Under the pieces are notes generated by a model that ran no database searches, was not told the DNA's origin, and saw nothing but the letters and a program-made list of their open reading frames with translations. DNA of 64,000 bases from Moanibacter sp964542645 (GTDB lineage: Bacteria > Verrucomicrobiota > Verrucomicrobiia > Opitutales > UBA2987): assembly GCA_964542645.1 (NCBI GenBank), contig CAZIUG010000006.1, forward strand, positions 56,741 to 120,740, in the 5' to 3' direction. Positions 18,587 to 27,354 of the stretch are shown one piece after another. The position numbers and the translations under genes were made by a program. The stretch's first letter is position 1; each line of letters begins with the position of its first letter.

Positions 18587-19465
18587 ATGACCTCGCAACC
18601 GAAACCTTCCTGGCTTAGGGCCCGTCTACCCAATGGGCCACGCTACCAGTTTTTGAGACAAGTCGTGGACAGCAATGATCTCCACACTGTCTGCCAGAGT
18701 GCGATATGTCCGAATATGGGCGAGTGCTGGTCCAGGGGTACCGCGACATTGATGATTCTCGGGGATACTTGTACCCGCTCCTGCTCTTTTTGTGCCGTGC
18801 AAACCGGCCGCCCAACAGAATTGGATCTGGGGGAACCTGCCCGGGTTGCTCAGGCAGTAGCCAAAATGGGTCTGAAACATGCCGTCATTACATCGGTTGC
18901 TCGCGATGACCTAGCCGATGGCGGCTCTGGAGTATGGGCTGCCACGATTCGAGCGGTCCGGAACCTTAATCCAGAAACTTCGATCGAAGTCTTGATACCG
19001 GACTTCCAAGGTAGCATAAAAGACCTCGATCGAGTTCTGGATGCTAATCCAGACATCTTGAATCATAATATGGAAACGGTCCGGAGACTACAACGGCCGG
19101 TTAGAAAAACCGCCACTTACGAACAAACTCTAGGTGTACTGGACCATGCCAAAACCAGAGGATATTTAACCAAATCCGGACTCATGCTTGGAATCGGCGA
19201 AAAGCAAGATGAGATTTCTGATACTCTACTAGATCTTAGACAAGTCGGAGTTGAAATCATCACAATCGGACAATATCTCCAGCCTTCAGCCCAGCATTCC
19301 CCGGTCGATCGTTGGGTTACTCCAGAAGAATTTCATCAGTGGCATGAGTTCGGTGTCTCAGCCGGCTTTGGGGTGGTCGAATCGGGTCCGCTAGTCCGCT
19401 CCTCCTATCACGCAGAAGAACAGTCAGAAAAATACGGCCACTCTACAAGGAATGTGTCGGCGTGA
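18587..19465 (+). CDS. lipA: lipoyl synthase
   Basis: LipA is a radical SAM enzyme that inserts two sulfurs into the octanoyl group on lipoyl domains of 2-oxoacid dehydrogenases and the glycine cleavage H protein. Both iron-sulfur motifs are visible: the auxiliary cluster cysteines C36, C41, C47 in VCQSAICPNMGEC and the radical SAM C62, C66, C69 in CTRSCSFC. The 292-residue length and the motif HNMETV with RPVRKTATYEQTL fit the family. An AGGA lies just before the ATG. The octanoyltransferase gene lipB is not adjacent. Confidence 0.96.
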   Translation: MTSQPKPSWLRARLPNGPRYQFLRQVVDSNDLHTVCQSAICPNMGECWSRGTATLMILGDTCTRSCSFCAVQTGRPTELDLGEPARVAQAVAKMGLKHAVITSVARDDLADGGSGVWAATIRAVRNLNPETSIEVLIPDFQGSIKDLDRVLDANPDILNHNMETVRRLQRPVRKTATYEQTLGVLDHAKTRGYLTKSGLMLGIGEKQDEISDTLLDLRQVGVEIITIGQYLQPSAQHSPVDRWVTPEEFHQWHEFGVSAGFGVVESGPLVRSSYHAEEQSEKYGHSTRNVSA

Positions 19466-19484
19466 AACTGGAAATCTAATTCAT

Positions 19485-19503
19485 CCCCTTTGGAGGGGTG
19501 TTT
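19485..19503 (+). terminator. weak hairpin after lipA
   Basis: CCCC and GGGG flank the loop TTTGGA about 20 bases after the lipA stop, and the 3' side runs into TGTTTCT. The stem is short and the T tract is broken, so this is a weak candidate terminator. The remaining sequence to 19746 holds nothing I can name. Confidence 0.3.
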
Positions 19504-19746
19504 CTCAGTGAAAAGTTAACCTTTCATAAATTGCTCGAATTTCGTCGAATCCAATGGTAGTGCTTCCCCATCTATCCTAATCCCCGCCTACACTTTTCTA
19601 GCCCTATGCAAGTTCTAGTCGAATTCTTCCAGTTTCACACTCAATGGCTTTACAGGTTAAGAGGACCGTCCTGCGTATTTCTTCCCGTATAATTTCTTGC
19701 CAAAAAGCTCTGAATCCGGAAACCTCAGCCTCTCTTAGCATTTGTT

Positions 19747-20583
19747 ATGCAGATTTCTATTGAAGACTTCTACGAAGATATCATCGACAAAGCTCAGTCG
19801 GGATTGGGACTGAATGATGTCGAGGTCGTTAATCGGGCGGAAATTTCACAAAATGAACTTGATGCCGCTAAATCAGGCGAGTTTCGGGAGCAGGTTGCTC
19901 GCGCTCTAGCACCGATTCTTAATTTGGACGCTAACTCTCTCGTCGAGGCGGGGCTGAAAGCCTGGTATCCTGATCCCATCGAAATTGATGGCCTGCTAGC
20001 CTTTAATACACCCTTTCCTGTTCCAGGATACGCTGAAATGACTGTTAATGCCTACCTGGCATGGGACAAAGGAACCAAAAAATCAGTTATCTTCGATACG
20101 GGAGGAGACGCTACCAAACTGCTCCAATCAGTACAGGAATTGGATCTATCGGTTGCCCTCATCCTCCTCACTCACACTCATGGTGATCACATCGCTGATT
20201 TAGAACGTGTAGTTCGGGAATGTGAAAATCCTCCCATTAGGGTGCATAAGAATGAAGCGGCCAGGGGAGCAGAGGGGATCAAAGAAGGAGCTAAATTTTC
20301 TGTTGGATCGCTTAAAATTGAAGCACTCCTTACTCATGGCCACTCCCCAGGGGGGACCACTTATATCATTTCAGGTCTAGAGAGACCGATTGCAATCGTT
20401 GGTGATTCTCTCTTTGCGAATTCTATGGGAGGGGCCAGCGGCTACCACCAACAGGCACTTGGAAACAACCGCGATAAGATTCTCTCACTTCCGGATAATA
20501 CCGTGATCTGTCCCGGCCATGGACCTATGACTACGGTCGCAGAAGAAAAAGCGCACAATCCATTTCACCCAGAATTTAAGTAG
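19747..20583 (+). CDS. metallo-beta-lactamase fold hydrolase with N-terminal HTH-like region
   Basis: The C-terminal part (residues about 85-278) is a metallo-beta-lactamase fold: LLTHTHGDHIAD gives H143, H145, D147 and H148, LLTHGHSPGGT gives a further metal histidine, then VGDSLF and CPGHGPMTTV. The N-terminal 75 residues are unusual. IIDKAQSGLGLNDVEVVNRA followed by EISQNELDAAKSGEFREQVARAL and LDANSLVEA resembles an XRE-type helix-turn-helix. The catalytic part is glyoxalase II-like, but the substrate is not known. It heads a plus-strand trio with a 3-hydroxyisobutyrate-dehydrogenase-like gene and a DUF1015 gene. Confidence 0.82.
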   Translation: MQISIEDFYEDIIDKAQSGLGLNDVEVVNRAEISQNELDAAKSGEFREQVARALAPILNLDANSLVEAGLKAWYPDPIEIDGLLAFNTPFPVPGYAEMTVNAYLAWDKGTKKSVIFDTGGDATKLLQSVQELDLSVALILLTHTHGDHIADLERVVRECENPPIRVHKNEAARGAEGIKEGAKFSVGSLKIEALLTHGHSPGGTTYIISGLERPIAIVGDSLFANSMGGASGYHQQALGNNRDKILSLPDNTVICPGHGPMTTVAEEKAHNPFHPEFK

Positions 20584-20664
20584 TACAGATTCTCAAACCT
20601 TTGGCCCGTGCTATTCGAGGGCCCTTTGAAATGACGGGATATATTGAATTCTAACAGAAAAAGA

Positions 20665-21570
20665 ATGGCAAAAAAGAAAATAGGATTCGTCGGCACAGGG
20701 AAGATGGGGGCAAACATGGCTCGACGCCTCAAGGACCGAGGCTACCAGATTTCGGCAATCTATGATGTCCGGAAAGATATCGCCCAAGCTTTGGGTGAAG
20801 AACTCAATTCAATCAGTTGTGAAAAACTTGCACAAGTTACGGCAGCATCGGATGTCGTGATTACAGTCGTGACTGATGATACATCTATGAGAAAAATCTA
20901 CATGGGCAAAAAGGATAGTCTTCTCACCGATGCGGTAGGCAAAATATTTATTAATTGTGCCACAGTTTCGCCCCAGACTCATATCGACGTGGAGAAGGCT
21001 GCGAAAAAAGCGAAAGCAGCCTCCCTTGAAGGATGTATGGCATCCAGCATTACACAGGCCAGAGAGGGCACCCTCTACCTCATGGTAGGTGGTGAGAAAA
21101 GTACCTTCAATCGGGTTCGAAACATACTCGGTGAACTGAGTCAAGATATGCGCTACATTGGGAAAGCAGGCAAAGCGGCGGAAGTTAAAGCCCTTGTCAA
21201 TATGGTTATGAATATCAATACCTCCGGACTGGCCGAGGGCCTGGGCTTGGGTCAAGCCCTTGGGCTCGACCTTGACATGTTAAGGGAAGTCTTTTCTCAA
21301 ACGGGCGCCAATTCGCGCGTCTTGGAAACGGACGGAGAAGATATGCAAATTCGGGATCACGATTGTTACTTCTCGGCTGCACATGCTGCTAAGGATTCCA
21401 GTATCGCCGGCATTTTAGCGAAAAAGGCAAAAATTAAACTGCCCCTCAATGATGCCACTGTTTCACAATATCGCCTGATGATCGCGGAAGGACTTGGCGA
21501 GCTCGATAAATCCGGCGTGGCCGAACTCACCTTTAAAAATCGACACTTCGCTAAGAGAAAAAAGAAATAA
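20665..21570 (+). CDS. NAD(P)-dependent beta-hydroxyacid dehydrogenase (3-hydroxyisobutyrate dehydrogenase family)
   Basis: The 301-residue protein begins KKKIGFVGTGKMGANMARRL, the dinucleotide-binding start of the family. It has the catalytic region GCMASSITQAREGTLYLMVGG and a lysine in AEVKALVNMVMNIN. Members reduce glyoxylate, succinic semialdehyde or tartronate semialdehyde, or oxidise 3-hydroxyisobutyrate, and the exact substrate cannot be read here. The frame is open from TTG 20644, but ATG 20665 (MAKKKIGF) matches the family start. The C-terminus is strongly basic. Confidence 0.85.
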   Translation: MAKKKIGFVGTGKMGANMARRLKDRGYQISAIYDVRKDIAQALGEELNSISCEKLAQVTAASDVVITVVTDDTSMRKIYMGKKDSLLTDAVGKIFINCATVSPQTHIDVEKAAKKAKAASLEGCMASSITQAREGTLYLMVGGEKSTFNRVRNILGELSQDMRYIGKAGKAAEVKALVNMVMNINTSGLAEGLGLGQALGLDLDMLREVFSQTGANSRVLETDGEDMQIRDHDCYFSAAHAAKDSSIAGILAKKAKIKLPLNDATVSQYRLMIAEGLGELDKSGVAELTFKNRHFAKRKKK

Positions 21571-21632
21571 AGGGCTAGAAATGCATAGCCCACTCTTCAG
21601 TTGGTAGCAAGCAGCAAGAACCGTTAAAAGCG

Positions 21633-22850
21633 ATGCGACTTAGACCATTTAGGGCATGGCGCCCCATCGAGTCGCTGGCGCATAAGATCGCCTCCCCTCC
21701 CTATGATGTAATTACCACCGAGGAGGCACGGAGCCTGGTCCAGAATAACCTTCTAAGCATGCTTCGGGTTATTCGTGCGGAAGTCGACTTCCCACCGAAA
21801 ACCGACCCATTTTCCGATGCTGTCTATGAAACAGCATGTCGCAACTTCGATGATCTAAGAGAGAAAGGATCTCTCATCAGAGATCCAAATCCATGTCTCT
21901 ATTTGTATCAGCAACAGATGGGCAATCATATTCAGTGTGGCGTTGTCGCCCTCTGCCATATCAAGGATTACGAAAAAGATTTAATCAAGAAGCATGAAAA
22001 AACGCGGCGGGATAAAGAAGATGATCGGACCCGATTGATGAGCGACCTTAGTGCCAATCCTGGCCCTGTTTTTCTAACCTACCGTGACCGTCCCGAGATC
22101 GACTCTATCATTTCAAACACTAAGAAAGCCTCACCCCTTTATAACTTCACAGCTGAAGATGGTATACGCCATTCAGTCTGGCAAGTGCCTGAGACCGATG
22201 ACCTGATAAATGTTTTTGGATCTGTGCCTCGTCTTTATGTAGCAGATGGTCACCATCGTACCGCTGGCGCCACCCGGGTGGCCAAAATGCGGCGAGCTGC
22301 CAATCCGAATCACACTGGCTTTGAAGACTATAATTGGTTTCTTTCTGTCCTCTTTCCAGCCAGTCAGCTGATGATACTCCCTTACAACAGAATTGTTAAT
22401 AGCCTGAATGGATTGTCAGATAAAGACTGCTTAGAGAAGGTCAAAGCGAGCTGCAAAATACAACCAGGGGCCAACCCTAAACCGACCCAGTCTGGCACTG
22501 TGGCTATGTATCTAGGAAGGGAATGGCACCAACTATGCCTTGGCCCACCAAAGTCTGACAGCCCTGTTTCACGACTTGATATGAGTATTCTTGAACATCG
22601 CATTCTTACTCCTATTCTCGGTATCGACGATCAACGCAACAGTACCAACATCGACTTTATAGGTGGTATCGATAGCATCGAAAAAATCATGTCCAAGGTT
22701 GATTCCGGAGAAGCCGCTGCCGGGTTTTCCCTGTTCCCAGTTGAAATCAATCAGCTGATGGAGATCGCTGATTCGGGCAAGAATATGCCCCCTAAAACAA
22801 CTTGGTTTGAGCCCAAATTAAGATCGGGGCTCTTCATCCATACATTCTAA
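21633..22850 (+). CDS. DUF1015 family protein
   Basis: The 405 residues match DUF1015, a conserved family of unknown function. Typical stretches are RPFRAWRP at the start, KIASPPYDVITTEEAR, KHEKTRRDKEDDRTRLMSDL, a second block with YVADGHHRTAGATRVA, and a C-terminal end rich in SGLFIHTF. The conserved DGHHR segment resembles the ParB/sulfiredoxin-type nucleotide-handling motif, which suggests a phosphotransfer-like activity. That is inference. In other bacteria the gene is often near serine-pathway genes; here it follows a hydroxyacid dehydrogenase. Confidence 0.88.
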   Translation: MRLRPFRAWRPIESLAHKIASPPYDVITTEEARSLVQNNLLSMLRVIRAEVDFPPKTDPFSDAVYETACRNFDDLREKGSLIRDPNPCLYLYQQQMGNHIQCGVVALCHIKDYEKDLIKKHEKTRRDKEDDRTRLMSDLSANPGPVFLTYRDRPEIDSIISNTKKASPLYNFTAEDGIRHSVWQVPETDDLINVFGSVPRLYVADGHHRTAGATRVAKMRRAANPNHTGFEDYNWFLSVLFPASQLMILPYNRIVNSLNGLSDKDCLEKVKASCKIQPGANPKPTQSGTVAMYLGREWHQLCLGPPKSDSPVSRLDMSILEHRILTPILGIDDQRNSTNIDFIGGIDSIEKIMSKVDSGEAAAGFSLFPVEINQLMEIADSGKNMPPKTTWFEPKLRSGLFIHTF

Positions 22851-23043
22851 CAATATCGTTATTTTCTAGTTCCCAAAATTGAAGGAAGAATTGAGATCTA
22901 CGTTTATTAAACCGCTCCCATCCTCCGATTCCATCGGATACCAGCCGCATTCACGGGCTGACCTCGATCTTTCCACTACACAACCCAGCCCGTTACAGTC
23001 ATTTGAAATTAAATCTCAGGCTGTCTTTCAAGCCCGATTTATT

Positions 23044-23298
23044 TCAGCGCTTCCGGTTGAATTTCCTTTGGAACTTTTCCACCCGGCCCGCGGTGTCGAC
23101 AAATCGTTTTTCTCCGGTATAGGCTGGGTGAGAATCGCTGGTAATATCCCGAACCACAACAAAGTACTCTTGCCCATCAATTTCTTCTTTCCTGTTCGAC
23201 CTCATGGTCGAACGAGTGAGGAACTGTTTGCCTGTCGAAACGTCGACAAAACAGACGGGATTCATGCTTGGCTGGATCGACTCTTTCTTCTTTGCCAT
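23044..23298 (-). CDS. rpmE2: 50S ribosomal protein L31, type B
   Basis: The 84-residue product contains DVSTGKQFLTRSTM and the block DITSDSHPAYTGEKRFVDTAGRVEKF, which define the L31 type B form. It lacks the CxxC zinc-binding set of type A L31; only one cysteine is present. It is translated 39 bases downstream of rpmJ in the same direction. A 149-codon plus-strand frame over the same bases is a shadow. In bacteria with both L31 forms, the type B gene is commonly Zur-controlled. No Zur-like palindrome was seen in front of this pair. Confidence 0.92.
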   Translation of the reverse strand: MAKKKESIQPSMNPVCFVDVSTGKQFLTRSTMRSNRKEEIDGQEYFVVVRDITSDSHPAYTGEKRFVDTAGRVEKFQRKFNRKR

Positions 23299-23337
23299 TA
23301 TATACGAGGATCAAAAGTAGCTGTGTAACGAATACAT

Positions 23338-23463
23338 TTAACCCTGGCGAGCCTTGAATCGAGGATCCGTTTTACAAATAACGTAAATCCGACCCTTGCG
23401 CCTAACTACTTTACAGTGAGGATGCCTGTTCTTCAGACTCTTTATACTGGATACGACTTTCAT
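23338..23463 (-). CDS. rpmJ: 50S ribosomal protein L36
   Basis: A 41-codon gene starts at ATG 23463: MKVVSSIKSLKNRHPHC, then KVVRRKGRIYVICK, then TDPRFKARQG. This is ribosomal protein L36 of the long type (like YkgO), with only part of the zinc ligand set of the short type. AAGGAG lies four bases before the ATG. It precedes rpmE2 as a two-gene unit, the same pairing as ykgO-ykgM. The stop TAA is at 23338..23340. Confidence 0.93.
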   Translation of the reverse strand: MKVVSSIKSLKNRHPHCKVVRRKGRIYVICKTDPRFKARQG

Positions 23464-23640
23464 TGCTCCTTATCTTCCTGGCAACCCATAAAGGGAATTC
23501 GAGCGGTGCCCTATCCCTCATGTCGAAAGGTAGGTACGCCCAATCACACAGAATGAAGCCGAAAGCATCGCACGATTCTTCAGCGCTGCAAGCCAAAAAT
23601 CTGGACCGCTCCTAATGGTTCTTGAACTATCACCAATATC

Positions 23641-25410
23641 CTAAACAAGAAAGAGGAGCGCAAGAAAGAGAACTACCAGATATACTGAAATCCCTATCGG
23701 CATGGTGCTAGTCCGCACATAGCTTCGAAGGCATTCCATTCTTCGGGAAAACTCCCTCTCATCGATTTTCCCCAACCGCCATATAGATATTGCGATTGCG
23801 CTAGGAATACGCAAAGGAAGCTGACTAGAAAAATTTGCTAGGAATGGGATTAATCGCCCGACGAAAACTCGATGAAAAAGCTGGTTGATTCTGTTCAGCG
23901 CCAGATCTGCCATTCCATAGATGAAACGTCCCCCTTTCCGGTACACCCAATCGAAATCAATGTTCATGGATCGCAACTGAGGCGGATAGACCTTTCTTAA
24001 CATGAGAACAGTAAAGGCGAGGGCAGAAAAGAAAAGCAATTGAGTTTGGGTAATTACATGAGTAAGTGTGTAAGGCACATATTCAACTGGATAAGGCAGT
24101 TCATTGTATAGCACTGAAGGAAAGCTCCCGATAAAAATACAAATGACCGCAGCCAACCCCATGGCAACAAGCATATGGAAAGGCGCTTCCTTTGTTCTAA
24201 TACCCGAATCGTGAGCAAAAAAAGCGAAATACGGAATTTTTATCCCAGCATAGGTGCAGACACCGGCAGATGCGAATAAAAGGCAAAGCCACACACCGAT
24301 ACGGCCCTCAATGCCAACTGCCGTTATTACCATTGATTTGCTGATAAAACCACTAAAGAGCGGAAAGGCCGAAATCGACGCTGCGCCAACAATACAGAAC
24401 CCGGTCGTCCACGGCATTGACTTGTAGAGTCCGCCAAGATCGCTTCCATTAATCCTACCAGTTCGGTAAAGGACTGCCCCCATGGACATAAATAGAAGGC
24501 CCTTGAAGATCACATCGTTAAAGGCGTGGGCCACCGCCCCATTCAGTGCCATCGGAGTTCCGATCCCAATTCCGACTACCATGAAGCCTATTTGATTGAT
24601 CATGCTGTACCCAAGGACACGCCTAAGGTCGTTTTCAATGACAGCATAGAAAATAGGAAATATCGCCATTACGGTTCCAATCTCGACTAATATATCGGTC
24701 CCTGGAAAACCTCGAGCAAGCGCATAGACCGCCACTTTAGTGGTAAATGCGCTTAAGAAAACAGTCCCCGTTGGAGTCGCTTCGGGATAGGCATCGATCA
24801 ACCAGGTGTGGAAAAGGGGGAAAGCGCATTTAATTCCAAATGCAAGGAAAAGGAAAAAGGAAGCAATACTATGCAACTCCATCCTTTCGAAAAGGATGGA
24901 TCCGGTTTGGTTGTACTGCATCGCAATTCCTGCAATCAGCAGCAACCCCGATGCTATTTGCATTAGAAGAAAACGAATACCGCAGAAGATTGAATTCTGC
25001 CTTCTCCTTGCCCAAATCAGGAAAACTGAAGTGATCGCCTGAAGTTCCCAGAATATGGACAAAGTGATGAGGTCCCCCGCAAACACTACTCCGATCGCAC
25101 TACCTGCGTACATGTAAGCCGTAACGAGCTGGGAAGTATCTCTTACTCGAAAAGAGAATATAGCTCCAAGAAAGGCCGCAATATGAAAGAGGTAACCAAA
25201 AAGAAGGCTCAATTTGTCGACCCGGATCACCACCAGCTCGAATTCCATGAATGAGAGTGTGAGACTACTACCTTCCTCTAGACCCAGGAGATTGAGAAAC
25301 CCTAGTATTGGAAGAAAGAGGTAGACGAAGCGTCGTTTAGAACCAGAGAGGATGGGCAGCACCAAGGAGCCGAGAATAAGAATCAGCGCCGGATGGATAC
25401 TAATGGTCAT
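23641..25410 (-). CDS. MrpD/NuoL-like proton-conducting membrane subunit (third D-type subunit, long form)
   Basis: This 589-residue protein has about 14 membrane segments and the antiporter-type core shared by MrpD and complex I NuoL/M/N. It contains GIKCAFPLFHTWLIDAYPEATPTGTVFLSA and, further on, ENDLRRVLGYSMINQIGF. The conserved lysine before PLFH and the region around AHAFNDVIFKGLLFM are the ion-path elements. An extra C-terminal part of roughly 120 residues ends in another membrane helix. It is the last gene of the antiporter cluster and overlaps the preceding small gene by 11 bases. Confidence 0.85.
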   Translation of the reverse strand: MTISIHPALILILGSLVLPILSGSKRRFVYLFLPILGFLNLLGLEEGSSLTLSFMEFELVVIRVDKLSLLFGYLFHIAAFLGAIFSFRVRDTSQLVTAYMYAGSAIGVVFAGDLITLSIFWELQAITSVFLIWARRRQNSIFCGIRFLLMQIASGLLLIAGIAMQYNQTGSILFERMELHSIASFFLFLAFGIKCAFPLFHTWLIDAYPEATPTGTVFLSAFTTKVAVYALARGFPGTDILVEIGTVMAIFPIFYAVIENDLRRVLGYSMINQIGFMVVGIGIGTPMALNGAVAHAFNDVIFKGLLFMSMGAVLYRTGRINGSDLGGLYKSMPWTTGFCIVGAASISAFPLFSGFISKSMVITAVGIEGRIGVWLCLLFASAGVCTYAGIKIPYFAFFAHDSGIRTKEAPFHMLVAMGLAAVICIFIGSFPSVLYNELPYPVEYVPYTLTHVITQTQLLFFSALAFTVLMLRKVYPPQLRSMNIDFDWVYRKGGRFIYGMADLALNRINQLFHRVFVGRLIPFLANFSSQLPLRIPSAIAISIWRLGKIDEREFSRRMECLRSYVRTSTMPIGISVYLVVLFLALLFLV

Positions 25411-25729
25411 AGTAATCTTCCCTTCTCCTGACCTGTTTTTGAAGTAGATATTTGGCCGCCAAAACTAGGACCACACAGGCTACGAACCCATAAATGCCAT
25501 AGAATCCAAACCAACCCTCCAACGGGAACAAACCCTCTTGGAAACTCAAATGCTTGTGAAGGATGAAAAAAAGCCCATCGAATAGAAAGAGCACTACACA
25601 TACCGCAACCAAAATTCGGATGACCTTCCGAACATTCTTGGGATCATCAAAAAAGTGTTTCCGCCCATCATCAGGAAGCAATACTACTCCTTTCTTCTCT
25701 GCCTCCATCTGTTCCTCGGGCCTTTTCAT
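25400..25729 (-). CDS. small two-helix membrane protein of the antiporter cluster
   Basis: The 109-residue protein has a charged N-terminus, one helix at IRILVAVCVVLFLFDGLFFIL, a polar connection (HKHLSFQEGLFPLEGWFGFYG), a second helix at IYGFVACVVLVLAAKYLL and a basic end. I do not recognise a family. It overlaps the genes on both sides (four and eleven bases), so it is almost certainly translated with them and may be an accessory subunit of the antiporter. Confidence 0.75.
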   Translation of the reverse strand: MKRPEEQMEAEKKGVVLLPDDGRKHFFDDPKNVRKVIRILVAVCVVLFLFDGLFFILHKHLSFQEGLFPLEGWFGFYGIYGFVACVVLVLAAKYLLQKQVRRREDYYDH

Positions 25730-27201
25730 TTCGCCCCCCCCATCAAACTAGCAAGATGCAGAAAAAGGTCGGGATAAATAAAAAGGAGGAAACAAGCAGT
25801 AGCAGTGAATATCAACGGAATCAAACAGGCCAGCGGTGCCTCGGAAATACCTACTCTTCCCTGCTTGGGATCTGTCGGTACAAAATAGGCATTTGCGATA
25901 ATCGGAAGTAAGTAAGCTATGTTTAGCAGCGAACTCAAAATTAGGATGGCGGTAAGAATTACTTGCCCCCTATCGAGAGTCGCTAGAATCAGATACCACT
26001 TACTCCAGGCCCCTCCAAAAGGAGGGAGGCCGGCGATACTGAGCGATCCAATTAAGAAAGCAAACATCGTGAAAGGCATCTGCCGTCCGATCCCAACCAT
26101 CTCGCTGATCTGGCGCTTTCCAGAAGCAACATAAATAGCTCCGGCACAAAAAAATAGAGTGATTTTCCCGGCTGCGTGCATTCCAATGTGCAGCATGCTT
26201 CCGGACAACCCGTTCGGAGATAGCATCGAGATTCCAAACACGATATAACCGAGCTGGCTGATGGTAGAGAAAGCCAGTCTCCTTTTAAGGTCATTCTGAG
26301 TCAAGGCAATGAGAGAGGCAGTGAGGATAGTGAAGACGGCTAGCCAAAGAACGAACTTCTCTCCACCAATTGTATCGAGAAATTCCAACCCAAACACTCC
26401 CGTAAAAACGCGAATAATACAAAACACCCCGACTTTGACGACGGCCACTGCATGGAGCAATGCACTCACCGGAGTCGGCGCTACCATTGCTCCCGGTAGC
26501 CAGGAGTGAAACGGCATTAATCCCGCTTTCGCAAAACCGAAAACAAATAGAGGCAGCAAGATCGCGGTCTCGGCACCCGTTACCTTCCCTGATAAGAACC
26601 CCCCATTACTGAAATCCATGTTTCCTCCACTCCTCAGGTATACAAAAATCATCGCCGGCAAGGCAAAGCCGATGGAGGTACCAAGTAAATAGGTTAGGTA
26701 GGTTCTCCCCCCAGTCCGAGCTTTCCCGTCCTGATGATGTGCAACAAGCGGGTAGGTTGATAATGAGAGGAGTTCATAAAAAAGATACATCGTGAGCAGA
26801 TTGGCAGAAAATGCCACCCCCATAGTAGCCGAAATAGCAACGGCAAAGAATACAAAGAATCTCGTTTGGGAGTGCTCTCTAAGTCCCCTCATGTAGCCAA
26901 GTGAGTATACTGAAGTTACGATCCACAGTGTCGATGCCACCAAGGCAAAGAGAAGTCCAAGACCATCAACCCGAAACTGGATTGGAAGCCCACTGATAAT
27001 ATTCCATACTGTGAATTCCAGTAATCTTCCCCTCAAGACCTCTGAAACCATTGATAGGATTACACCCAATTTAATTACTCCGGCTATAAAGGTCCATGCC
27101 TCCCGAAGATTAGGCCGCCTTCGAGAAATGATGATTGGCAATACGGCCGCCAGTGATATGAGACAGACGACGAGAGGCTTAAGCGACTGGACTGTGGTCA
27201 T
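25726..27201 (-). CDS. MrpD-like antiporter subunit (second copy)
   Basis: The 491-residue protein has about 14 membrane segments and the proton-translocating core: FYELLSLSTYPLVAHHQ with the conserved glutamate, GFAKAGLMPFHSWLPGAMVAPTPVSALLHA with the conserved lysine, and QNDLKRRLAFSTISQLGY. It belongs with MrpD/NuoN-like subunits of cation/proton antiporters. It lies between another D-type subunit and the small membrane protein, with a gap of about 150 bases to the former. Confidence 0.87.
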   Translation of the reverse strand: MTTVQSLKPLVVCLISLAAVLPIIISRRRPNLREAWTFIAGVIKLGVILSMVSEVLRGRLLEFTVWNIISGLPIQFRVDGLGLLFALVASTLWIVTSVYSLGYMRGLREHSQTRFFVFFAVAISATMGVAFSANLLTMYLFYELLSLSTYPLVAHHQDGKARTGGRTYLTYLLGTSIGFALPAMIFVYLRSGGNMDFSNGGFLSGKVTGAETAILLPLFVFGFAKAGLMPFHSWLPGAMVAPTPVSALLHAVAVVKVGVFCIIRVFTGVFGLEFLDTIGGEKFVLWLAVFTILTASLIALTQNDLKRRLAFSTISQLGYIVFGISMLSPNGLSGSMLHIGMHAAGKITLFFCAGAIYVASGKRQISEMVGIGRQMPFTMFAFLIGSLSIAGLPPFGGAWSKWYLILATLDRGQVILTAILILSSLLNIAYLLPIIANAYFVPTDPKQGRVGISEAPLACLIPLIFTATACFLLFIYPDLFLHLASLMGGAK

Positions 27202-27354
27202 CGGATCGAAGCTCGTTTTGTAAATGAAATTCTTACCATAGCTCGGAATTCAAAATAAACTATTCAGAACTTGAGACTGCAGCTAAACGTTCCACACCTA
27301 TCCCTTGGGGGTAGTAACAAAAGCTGGCCCATATTCCCGTAAGAACCATAAATT

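Noticed and set aside
22879..23328. 149-codon plus-strand frame after DUF1015
   Set aside because: It lies over the minus-strand rpmE2 gene, whose product is clearly ribosomal protein L31 type B.
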